Origin: Vibrio nitrifigilis
GTDB taxonomy: Bacteria; Pseudomonadota; Gammaproteobacteria; Enterobacterales; Vibrionaceae
NCBI RefSeq assembly: GCF_015686695.1
Contig: NZ_JADPMR010000004.1
Location: forward strand, 62,001 to 126,000
Direction of reading: 5' to 3'
Length of the DNA stretch: 64,000 bases
The notes beneath the pieces are model-generated. The model was not told where the DNA came from. It did no database searches and saw only the letters and a list, made by a program, of their open reading frames with translations. Positions 35,414 through 43,039 of this stretch are shown piece by piece (positions within the stretch are counted from its first letter, which is position 1; the number at the start of each line of letters is the position of its first letter). Position numbers and translations under genes: made by a program.

Positions 35414-35427
35414 TTTGATTGATCAAA
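35414..35427. promoter_or_regulatory. Candidate operator before the dehydrogenase/aconitase operon
   Basis: TTTGAT-TG-ATCAAA is a perfect short palindrome about 80 bp upstream of the dehydrogenase ATG. FCD-type GntR proteins bind short symmetric sites of this form, and the operon encodes one. Confidence 0.45.
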
Positions 35428-35559
35428 GTGCAATTGTAAGGTGAGGGAATTGTGACATAAATAGGCAAATCTACGCGTAATTAAGCAACGCTGTTTTATG
35501 CATGTGTTAGAGGTGGGTGATAAAGTTGATGGTGAAATAAGGTAAGAAGAATTGATATT

Positions 35560-35593
35560 ACAGGCACGTCGCGAATGATCGTTCAGTGCCTGT
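35560..35593. terminator. Hairpin after the PL9-like gene
   Basis: An 8-bp stem (ACAGGCAC / GTGCCTGT) with an 18-nt loop lies 20 bp beyond the stop of the lyase gene. There is no clear T tract. Confidence 0.5.
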
Positions 35594-35613
35594 TAGGTAT
35601 TAATTAATGGTGA

Positions 35614-36936
35614 TTATTCGTCATACTCAAAGGCACCTAAATCAGGGGCTGTTCCTTGATAATCGTCGCCAATATCAATGCCTGCATCTATTAGGTCGCT
35701 TGATGAAGTAAGGTGTGCGTATTCGATATCAGGTAAGCTTCCATCGTCTTGGCGCTCTTCCATTAATTCATCTTCATCTAGACTTACAAAATCGTTTTTA
35801 TCAACAGAGACGTCTAGGTTGAAGTAGTTGTATGCGATATCGTTTTCTGTTTCATCTCCTAGATTAATCACCTCTTTATCATTATTCCCATTGAAACCTA
35901 GGTTATTACGCATGTAATGGCCGTAACCATCTACATCGGTATCATTATCTGAAGCAAGAGTCGACAGCATATTGTAGTTGCCATTATTGTTTGCAATCGC
36001 TGTATTACCTATCCAAATTTGTCCATCAACATGGTGGTTTGCGTAGAACCCGGCTGCTCGGTTAGCAACAGCTAGATTATATTTAATGATATGTTTTGGA
36101 ATAACACTCGGCAACTCACTACCATTACTGCCGAATCCTCCAGCTTTGAAGCCATTACCGTCTCCACGTTTAACAAAATTTGCGTCATAACCATTGTAGA
36201 ATGACCAGTTATTTTCTAAAGTCACGACCGCTTTTGCACTAATGAGATCAAATCCATCGTCGGTATTTAACCAAGCTCTTGAGTTACGAATCACGTTACC
36301 TGTTTGTGATGAATCACTCGGATGAACTCCAAAACCATCGATGTTTCCATATGAATAGCTGTCAATGCCACTGTTGTTATATACGTCCATGTTGTTGACG
36401 ACGTTATTGCTTCCTGATGTAAGATACCAGCCTATAGCATGACCATCATGTACAGAGAGGTTTTCAAACGTGTTATTGTTCCCATCTTGTACTCTAAAAG
36501 CGGTTGATTGAGTCAGTTTTCCTGTAACGGTAATTTGAATGCCAACGACATCGAAGCCGTTAAAAGTACAATTATCTGCTGAAACCATAAAGCCAATGAC
36601 ACGCAGGCCCTCTGGTAGAACATCAGTAAAATCAAAAACAGGTCTTTCATCTCCGTAAGCGATATAATTAATACCATCTTTGGTAATGTTGTTAACAATG
36701 GCTCTTACTGAGGTTTCTTTGGAAATATCGTCCGTTGAAAGTTCGTAGGTTCCTCCCTTAATGTAGACAGTATCCCCTTCACTTGCTGCCGTTTGCGCGG
36801 CCATTAGTGTGGCAAATGGTGCTGATAGTGTACCTGAATTGGAATCACTACCATCAGGTGAAATATAGATATCTTCAGCATAGACATTCATACTAATCAG
36901 AGTTGGAATAATAGTAAAAGCGAGTATTTTTTTCAA
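35614..36936 (-). CDS. Secreted PL9-like polysaccharide lyase
   Basis: Right-handed parallel beta-helix protein, 440 residues. The signal peptide is MKKILAFTIIPTLISMNVYA. The start is TTG at 36936, nine bases after TAAGG. IYISPDGSDSNSGT is followed by rungs of N-rich repeats. The core has NTDDGFDL, WSFYNGYD and GDGNGFKAGG, the pattern of family 9 pectate lyases, in which acidic residues bind calcium and the FK lysine is the base. The C-terminus has DLGAFEYDE, common in secreted helix proteins. It is divergent from the sulfatase gene, and together they suggest breakdown of a sulfated uronate-containing polysaccharide. The exact substrate is unknown. Confidence 0.85.
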   Translation of the reverse strand: MKKILAFTIIPTLISMNVYAEDIYISPDGSDSNSGTLSAPFATLMAAQTAASEGDTVYIKGGTYELSTDDISKETSVRAIVNNITKDGINYIAYGDERPVFDFTDVLPEGLRVIGFMVSADNCTFNGFDVVGIQITVTGKLTQSTAFRVQDGNNNTFENLSVHDGHAIGWYLTSGSNNVVNNMDVYNNSGIDSYSYGNIDGFGVHPSDSSQTGNVIRNSRAWLNTDDGFDLISAKAVVTLENNWSFYNGYDANFVKRGDGNGFKAGGFGSNGSELPSVIPKHIIKYNLAVANRAAGFYANHHVDGQIWIGNTAIANNNGNYNMLSTLASDNDTDVDGYGHYMRNNLGFNGNNDKEVINLGDETENDIAYNYFNLDVSVDKNDFVSLDEDELMEERQDDGSLPDIEYAHLTSSSDLIDAGIDIGDDYQGTAPDLGAFEYDE

Positions 36937-37300
36937 AATTAATACCTTAAATAATTGATGGGTTCAATTATTAATATAAATATATTTTAATTTTTAAAAA
37001 ATAACAACATAGATATTATGGAACTGGGGTTATTTGTTTTTTTAATATTTATATTTAGTTCTATTTATTATTTTCTTGGTGTATTGATTGTGTTCTAAAT
37101 CATTGCATTGTTTATTATTTGTAACAATTATGATCTTTTATGTTGATCTTAATCACATAAAGTGACTGTTTACATGTTTTTATATTGTCTTTTGCATTAA
37201 CAAAGTTTAAATTATCCAAAATTGATTTTTTAAATTACAAAATACAATGTGTTTTTGTAATTATTCATTGATGACTTATTGTTATTTATTTTTTGTTTTT
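36937..37300. other. AT-rich divergent region between lyase and sulfatase
   Basis: Very AT-rich, with no ORF. It must hold promoters for the lyase (minus) and for the transcript that ends at the hairpin at 37350-37395. A TAGAAT near 37310 may be a -10 box. Confidence 0.4.
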
Positions 37301-37319
37301 TGATGCATTAGAATAGAAA

Positions 37320-37395
37320 GTTTAGGATTGTAACTGATTCAATCAGGCAAGACCTAAAGAGGTGTGAATTGAGCACCTCTTTAGGTCTTTTTTTT
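37320..37395 (+). ncRNA. Candidate small RNA or attenuated leader upstream of the sulfatase
   Basis: A short hairpin (CTGAT-TCA-ATCAG at about 37334-37346) is followed by a perfect 15-bp stem with a 9-nt loop and T8 (37350-37395). No gene lies upstream on this strand to be terminated, since the neighbour is divergent. A short transcript starting near 37315 would end here, 38 bp before the sulfatase ATG. Confidence 0.45.
37350..37395 (+). terminator. Very strong intrinsic terminator 38 bp before the sulfatase gene
   Basis: AGACCTAAAGAGGTG and CACCTCTTTAGGTCT pair perfectly, then T8. This is textbook rho-independent structure. Its position in a divergent promoter region points to attenuation or a small RNA. 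Confidence 0.9.
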
Positions 37396-37433
37396 GTCCA
37401 AAAGAAAATAAACGTGACCCTAAGGATAGAAAA

Positions 37434-39122
37434 ATGAAGAAAAATTTATTGGCAGGAATGATAACCATGGCATGTGCGCCGATGGTGATGAGTGTCGAGC
37501 CTGTTCAAGCTGCACAAGCAAGCCAAGCTGAACCCAATATTGTTTATATTATTGTTGACGATCAACGTTACGATGCTTTGGGCTTCATCAATCACGAAGC
37601 CGTTACACCTAATATGGATAAATTGGCCAAAGAAGGAACCTATTTTAAAAATGCATTTGTCACCACGTCTTTAAGTGGACCAAGCCGAGCCAGTGTTTTG
37701 ACGGGGATGTATGCCCATAATCATGGAATGGTAGATAACAACAAAAACCCCGATGTATTCAAATTGCATTATTTCCCTGAACTGTTGAAAAAAGCCGGTT
37801 ATCAAACAGGTTTCTTTGGTAAATGGCACTTTGGTGGGGTGGAAGAGGAAGCAAAACCTGGTTTTGCGGGGTTTGATAAATGGGTGGGTTTCATCGGCTC
37901 TAATGCTCAAGGCAATTATTATCCCATTGATGCGACGGGCAAACCATCCATGCTTAATGTTGATGGCAAGTTAGTGAAACAGAAAGGCTATATCACCGAT
38001 GAGCTCACTGATTACGCGATCAATTGGCTTGACCAACGTGATAAGAAAAAGCCGTTTATGTTGTATCTTGGCCATAAAGGTGTGCACGCAGATTTTCTTC
38101 CAGCACCTCGCCATATTGGCAAACTGGCCGGTCGTCACTACAAAAAACCGGATACCTATGCTAATACGGATGAAAACTATAAAGGCAAGCCCCGTTGGGT
38201 GAAAGATCAACGCAATAGCTGGCACGGTATTGATTACCCGTATGACACTAAGCTTGATTTGGATAAATTTAAAGAAGCCTACTATGAAACCCTGATGTCT
38301 GTTGATGACAGTGTCGGTCGAGTAATGACATACCTTAAAGAGCATCATCTGGATAAAAATACTATCGTGATGGTGATGGGGGATAACGGCTTTCAATTCG
38401 GAGAGCATGGCTTAATTGATAAACGAACTGCTTATGAAGAGTCTATTCGTGTTCCTTTAATTGCAATGGGACCTGGGTTTGATAAAGGTCGCGTAGTGAA
38501 GGATATGGTGGAAAATATTGATATAGCCCCAACATTGCTCGATGCTGCTCATATTCAAGAACCGAGTAATTATGATGGAGCGAGTTTTCTTCCACTTGCT
38601 TCTGGTAAGAAACCGGCTAAGCCAAGAGCGAAAGATTTCGTGTATGAATACTTCTGGGAATACAATTTCCCATATACACCGACGACGTTTGCTATTCGAA
38701 CTGACCATTATAAGTACATCAATTATTACGGAGTGTGGGATACTGAAGAATTGTACGACATGCAAAATGATCCCCATGAAAAGCACAATTTGATTGATTC
38801 TAATGATCCTAAAATTGCAGCTGTTCGCATTAAGTTGCGTCATGAACTCTTCATGAAACTGAAGAATCATGAAGGTAAAAACACCATTCCATACAATGAA
38901 CGTCTATCGACCGGGATCCTTTTCCGTCATGGACCTGAAGGCAAAAAGGCAGCAGATTTTCCTGATAGTTGGATGCGTGGATATGATCCTGCCGACAAGT
39001 ATTTTGGTTTCTTCCCTGATGTTGCTGATAAGCAGAAAGCCTACGGAGAATTTTCTGATGGGCTGAAACGGACTCAGGAATACATCCAAGAGCACTATAT
39101 GAAGTCAGGACAAAATAAGTAA
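37434..39122 (+). CDS. Secreted Ser-type sulfatase (family S1)
   Basis: Removes sulfate esters from a carbohydrate. The protein has 562 residues and the signal peptide ends near residues 26-27 (EPVQAA). The metal motif is VDDQRYD (41-47). The active-site signature is SGPSR (81-85), with serine where many sulfatases have cysteine, so the formylglycine must be made from Ser81 by an anaerobic maturase; that enzyme is encoded two genes downstream. GDNGFQFGEHG gives the second metal/substrate site. AAGGATAG precedes the ATG. The neighbouring beta-helix lyase suggests that both act on one sulfated polymer in the periplasm or outside. Confidence 0.92.
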   Translation: MKKNLLAGMITMACAPMVMSVEPVQAAQASQAEPNIVYIIVDDQRYDALGFINHEAVTPNMDKLAKEGTYFKNAFVTTSLSGPSRASVLTGMYAHNHGMVDNNKNPDVFKLHYFPELLKKAGYQTGFFGKWHFGGVEEEAKPGFAGFDKWVGFIGSNAQGNYYPIDATGKPSMLNVDGKLVKQKGYITDELTDYAINWLDQRDKKKPFMLYLGHKGVHADFLPAPRHIGKLAGRHYKKPDTYANTDENYKGKPRWVKDQRNSWHGIDYPYDTKLDLDKFKEAYYETLMSVDDSVGRVMTYLKEHHLDKNTIVMVMGDNGFQFGEHGLIDKRTAYEESIRVPLIAMGPGFDKGRVVKDMVENIDIAPTLLDAAHIQEPSNYDGASFLPLASGKKPAKPRAKDFVYEYFWEYNFPYTPTTFAIRTDHYKYINYYGVWDTEELYDMQNDPHEKHNLIDSNDPKIAAVRIKLRHELFMKLKNHEGKNTIPYNERLSTGILFRHGPEGKKAADFPDSWMRGYDPADKYFGFFPDVADKQKAYGEFSDGLKRTQEYIQEHYMKSGQNK

Positions 39123-39131
39123 ATCGATGAG

Positions 39132-39155
39132 GCGCTCTAATAGAGCGCTATTTTG
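39132..39155 (+). terminator. Hairpin after the sulfatase
   Basis: A 7-bp stem (GCGCTCT / AGAGCGC), loop AAT, then TATTTTG. This is a moderate terminator that may let some transcription pass to the next genes. Confidence 0.55.
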
Positions 39156-39214
39156 CTTTGTGTTGCAATGCCCGTTGTATTGTGTGATTAGAACTTGAAA
39201 TAGAACGAAATTTT

Positions 39215-39757
39215 ATGAACGTGAAACATTATTTATCAGTGTCCGCTGCTTTGGTCTGCATGGTGTTTAGCTGTGCGATTGATGCTCACTCTTCAATTGA
39301 GCATCAACAACATAATCCGACTTTGTTAGCAGAAACTCAGCGTGCATTAATCAAAATGATGGGAATCAGCCCATTAATGGTTCAATCGCCACGAGATGCT
39401 GTTTCGCTACCAATATTCGCCAATTCTGCATTGATTGTGAACAAAACTCTGGGTTTCGATTTCGATGATGGTAGGCGCTCTTTACATTTTGCCACTTTTG
39501 TGACCGATAGCCATTACGACGATGTAGTGAGCTTTTATAAGCAGTCGTTACCCAGTTATGCAGAGTTACACAAAAATGGCGATACCTTATTTGTTAAAGT
39601 GGCATTAGACGGTGGTACCTATCCCGATGACTACTATCACATTCCCAATATCGATATTTTCCCTACCACATTAGTTGATGGTTCAGATGGAACCATGTTT
39701 GTGGTGATGTACCACATGAAAAATAATGCGCGAAAAGATCAAAGTAGCAAAGAATAG
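39215..39757 (+). CDS. Small secreted protein of unknown function between sulfatase and maturase
   Basis: The protein has 180 residues and a signal peptide (MNVKHYLSVSAALVCMVFSC, cleaved near DAHS). The mature part is mostly soluble alpha/beta with LHFATFVTDSHYDDVVSFYK and NIDIFPTTLVDGSDGTMFVV. No known domain is recognised. It sits 6 bp (to a TTG) or 12 bp (to the ATG) before the maturase, so it is in the same operon and probably serves the sulfatase pathway. Confidence 0.75.
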   Translation: MNVKHYLSVSAALVCMVFSCAIDAHSSIEHQQHNPTLLAETQRALIKMMGISPLMVQSPRDAVSLPIFANSALIVNKTLGFDFDDGRRSLHFATFVTDSHYDDVVSFYKQSLPSYAELHKNGDTLFVKVALDGGTYPDDYYHIPNIDIFPTTLVDGSDGTMFVVMYHMKNNARKDQSSKE

Positions 39758-39769
39758 TAAGGCTTGAAC

Positions 39770-40990
39770 ATGACATCGATAAGCAATTTTCAAATGATCG
39801 CTAAGCCCAGTGGTTCAGTTTGTAACATAGACTGCACTTACTGTTTCTATCTAGAAAAAGAAAAACTCTACCCAGATAGAAAGAACCATTGGAAAATGGA
39901 TGACGAGACCTTAGCAAGTTATATCCAAAAGCAAATACAATCGCAAAAGGGAGAGGTCATCGATTTTATTTGGCAAGGAGGCGAACCGACGCTACTTGGT
40001 ATTGAGTTTTTTGCCAAAGCACTAGAGTTACAAAATAAATATAAAGGTACAAAGCAAGTACAGAATTTTTTTCAAACTAACACGATTCGTATCGATGATG
40101 AATGGGCGAAATTTTTAGGGAAACACCAGTTTCTTGTGGGCGTATCAATCGATGGTGATCGCGAGGTTAATGATAAGTATAGAGTTTCTCGTTCAGGTAA
40201 AAGTACATTCGATGATGTGCTACGTGGCATAGAATACCTGAAAAAACATAAAGTTGAGTTTAATACCTTAACGGTTGTTAATGAATTTAATGTACGTAAA
40301 CCGCTTGAAACGTATCGGTTTCTAAAAAGCATAGGAAGTCAGTTCATGCAGTTTATTCCATTGGTTGAACGTCAGGCTATGGAAGCTGATGAACACGGTT
40401 TAACCTTAATCCAACCGGATTTTTCTGGTCAATGTTCTGTAACACCTTGGTCTGTTCCTGCTAAAGCTTATGGCAGTTTTCTCAACACAATTTTTGATTA
40501 TTGGGTTGTGAATGACTTTAATCGTGTATTTGTTATGAATTTCGAACAAACAATGTCACAAATGATCGGCCGCTCTTCTGCTTGTGTTTTTAGTGAAACG
40601 TGTGGCGGCGATTTGGTTATGGAAGCAAATGGAGATGTGTATTCTTGCGACCATTTCGTGTACCCAGAACATAAGTTAGGCAACGTGAATGAGGATGAGC
40701 TTGATGCCTTGGTGAATTCTCCACAAAATCTGCATTTTGGTGAAAGTAAGAAGAGAAATATCAGTCGAGATTGTCTTGATTGTCCTGTGAAGCAAGTATG
40801 CAACGGGGGATGCCCGAAACATCGATTTCAAGTGTCGAGTGATGGTAAGCCAAACAAAAACTATCTGTGCGAAGGGTTTAAAACGCATTTTATGCATGTT
40901 ATCCCCAAAATGGTTGGCATGTTTGAATTGATGGAACGACAACTGACGCCAAAACAGCTCAAAGGGGCGATGAAAAAGCGTTTCTATTAG
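39770..40990 (+). CDS. Anaerobic sulfatase-maturing enzyme (radical SAM/SPASM)
   Basis: Oxidises the active-site serine of the sulfatase to formylglycine. ATG at 39770 with AAGG eight bases upstream; a TTG six bases earlier is possible. The protein has 406 residues. The radical SAM cluster is CNIDCTYC (C18, C22, C25). The SPASM part has two further clusters (CVFSETCGGD, YSCDHF, CLDCPVKQVCNGGCPKHR). WQGGEPTLLG and the Asp-containing middle are as in anSME. The Ser-type sulfatase in the same operon is the natural client. Confidence 0.93.
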   Translation: MTSISNFQMIAKPSGSVCNIDCTYCFYLEKEKLYPDRKNHWKMDDETLASYIQKQIQSQKGEVIDFIWQGGEPTLLGIEFFAKALELQNKYKGTKQVQNFFQTNTIRIDDEWAKFLGKHQFLVGVSIDGDREVNDKYRVSRSGKSTFDDVLRGIEYLKKHKVEFNTLTVVNEFNVRKPLETYRFLKSIGSQFMQFIPLVERQAMEADEHGLTLIQPDFSGQCSVTPWSVPAKAYGSFLNTIFDYWVVNDFNRVFVMNFEQTMSQMIGRSSACVFSETCGGDLVMEANGDVYSCDHFVYPEHKLGNVNEDELDALVNSPQNLHFGESKKRNISRDCLDCPVKQVCNGGCPKHRFQVSSDGKPNKNYLCEGFKTHFMHVIPKMVGMFELMERQLTPKQLKGAMKKRFY

Positions 40991-41236
40991 TTGCTAACAG
41001 TATCATTTGATAGCTTACTTTTTTGTGAGGGGGATGGGAGGGGGATAGACAATTTCAATATTACCCTTATGCTACTAATTGACCAACATTGTCAGTGGCT
41101 TATCTTCAGGCGTTACGCTTTGTTATTAGCGGTATATCATTAAGTTGCGTTACTACATCTTGCTGCTATTCTGATTAAGTAGTGACATATTTAACACGAT
41201 GTTTTCTAGTACCGTCGAATATATTGAAGAGGCGAT

Positions 41237-42550
41237 ATGTTTTTTAAAAAACGGAAAAGTAGTGCTGAAGAAGGTTTAGAAGAAGAACTCTATGCTTTAA
41301 AGCAAGTACACGACAGCTTATGCGAAGATATGTTGAGTTTGACCTTGGAGCCGAATGGCGCCATCTCATCCATCAATGCCAATTTTGAAGAGCAGCTTGG
41401 AGTCAGTAAAAGCGTTTTAGTCGGCAAGCCTTTGACGTCTATAGTGCCGAAAGAGGCACAAAATACCCAGCACTTCTCAAGAATGAAAACGGCAATAGAA
41501 TCAGCAAAACATTGGCATGGCGCGATTGAAACAACGAATGGTCAAGGTGAAGATGTCTGGCTAAGGGCAATTATTCAACCAGTGAAATCACGGGATAAAA
41601 AGTTGCTGCGCTTTAGTGTCTTTGCCAATGAGTTAACCAACACCATTCAAACGTCGCGTGAGAAGCAGGATTTAATCAACGGGCTGAACCGTTCAACCGC
41701 CGTGATTGAATTTTCGCTAGATGGCACAATATTGACTGCCAATGATAATTTCCTTAATGGTGTTCACTACAAGCTCAGTGATATTAAGGGAAAACACCAC
41801 CGTATCTTTTGTACGTCAGAAGAAGCGAATTCAAATGAATACGCCAAGTTTTGGGAGAAGCTTGGCCGAGGCGAGTATGTTTCCGGCCGTTTTAAGCGTG
41901 TTGACCGTAATGGTAATATCGTTTGGTTAGAAGCATCGTATAACCCTATTCATGATGAACATGGGCGGCTATATAAGGTCGTGAAATACGCCACCGTGAT
42001 TACTGATGAAATCAATAAAGAACAAGCGGTGAATGAAGCTGCGCAATTGGCCAGTGAAGTGTCCAGTGAAACCCGTGCCCAAACGGCTACTGGGAGAAAA
42101 GTGATTGAGTCGACTATCTCGAATATGAATGATTTGTCCGCTAAAATGGATAAGGCAAGTCATGACATTAATGCTCTCAATGAACATTCTCAAAAAATTA
42201 ATGAGTTAGTTAACAGCATCCGCGGTATTGCGGATCAAACCAATTTGCTAGCGTTAAACGCTGCCATTGAAGCCGCGCGCGCGGGTGAGCAGGGGAGAGG
42301 GTTTGCCGTCGTGGCTGATGAAGTAAGACAATTAGCTGCGCGGACGAATGCCACAACTGTTGATATCGTGGCAATGGTATCGGAAAACTTATCGCAAATT
42401 AAAGATACCGTGGGCCTGATTGAAGATTGCCAAACTCAAACTAAGGAATCGTTGAAATCAGCTATTAACGCTGGTGATGTGATTCAAGATATTGAAGCAG
42501 GCGCTAATAAAATTGATCAAGCAATTAGTCAGCTAAATAGTGGCCATTAA
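41237..42550 (+). CDS. Cytoplasmic PAS-PAS methyl-accepting chemotaxis protein
   Basis: The protein has 437 residues and no membrane span. Two PAS domains (about 28-140 and 150-265; NANFEEQLGV and ANDNFLNGVHYKL) are followed by a short signalling helix pair with the conserved hairpin IADQTNLLALNAAIEAARAG. PAS domains of this pairing usually bind heme or FAD and sense oxygen or redox state. The C-terminal helix is short and lacks an obvious CheR-tethering pentapeptide. GAAGAGG precedes the ATG. It is a single gene. Confidence 0.92.
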   Translation: MFFKKRKSSAEEGLEEELYALKQVHDSLCEDMLSLTLEPNGAISSINANFEEQLGVSKSVLVGKPLTSIVPKEAQNTQHFSRMKTAIESAKHWHGAIETTNGQGEDVWLRAIIQPVKSRDKKLLRFSVFANELTNTIQTSREKQDLINGLNRSTAVIEFSLDGTILTANDNFLNGVHYKLSDIKGKHHRIFCTSEEANSNEYAKFWEKLGRGEYVSGRFKRVDRNGNIVWLEASYNPIHDEHGRLYKVVKYATVITDEINKEQAVNEAAQLASEVSSETRAQTATGRKVIESTISNMNDLSAKMDKASHDINALNEHSQKINELVNSIRGIADQTNLLALNAAIEAARAGEQGRGFAVVADEVRQLAARTNATTVDIVAMVSENLSQIKDTVGLIEDCQTQTKESLKSAINAGDVIQDIEAGANKIDQAISQLNSGH

Positions 42551-42645
42551 GAGAACATAGCGACTGTCCCTGTATTTTTATCTTAAGGATATGGGGGCAG
42601 GCCTTAACTGAGTGAGTAAATCTAGCAAGTTGAGCAGGCTCAATA

Positions 42646-42933
42646 TCAACGCCAGACTTGCAGCCCGTAGTAACCGAGTAGTTCAGTATAGCGTTTGAGC
42701 TTTTCAACGTCATTTTCCATCAGTGATTGGTACAAGCACTGATTGATTTGCGCGATGATAGCCACTTCATTTTCTGGACGACCAAAATCTAGCGAGTCAT
42801 ACTGCTTTTCGTTAAATTCTATTATGTGTTGATAATCGACATCGCTGCTCGTGACGTTAAATGTCGTTCGACGATCCTTATCTACCATACGTTTTGCTCC
42901 ATGCCGATGTTGTACCAAATTCTCGTGTTTCAT
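42646..42933 (-). CDS. Hypothetical small protein
   Basis: About 95 residues from ATG 42933 (MKHENLVQHRHGAKR); an in-frame ATG six codons earlier is possible. Charged and helical (NEVAIIAQINQCLYQSLMEN, then DVEKLKRYTELLGYYG). No membrane span and no family recognised. It lies between the MCP and the GGDEF protein; a role in signalling is only a guess. Confidence 0.6.
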   Translation of the reverse strand: MKHENLVQHRHGAKRMVDKDRRTTFNVTSSDVDYQHIIEFNEKQYDSLDFGRPENEVAIIAQINQCLYQSLMENDVEKLKRYTELLGYYGLQVWR

Positions 42934-43039
42934 GTCCTTTAAATCTAGCACTAAATGGTTAGATGTGTATTAAATTTTCATGGCATTTAGGATTGGCTTT
43001 ATGAATGAGTAACATAGAAAAAGAAATAATTGTTAGCAG

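Noticed and set aside
41020..41060. G-rich tract as a G-quadruplex
   Set aside because: Only three separate G runs of three or more are present.
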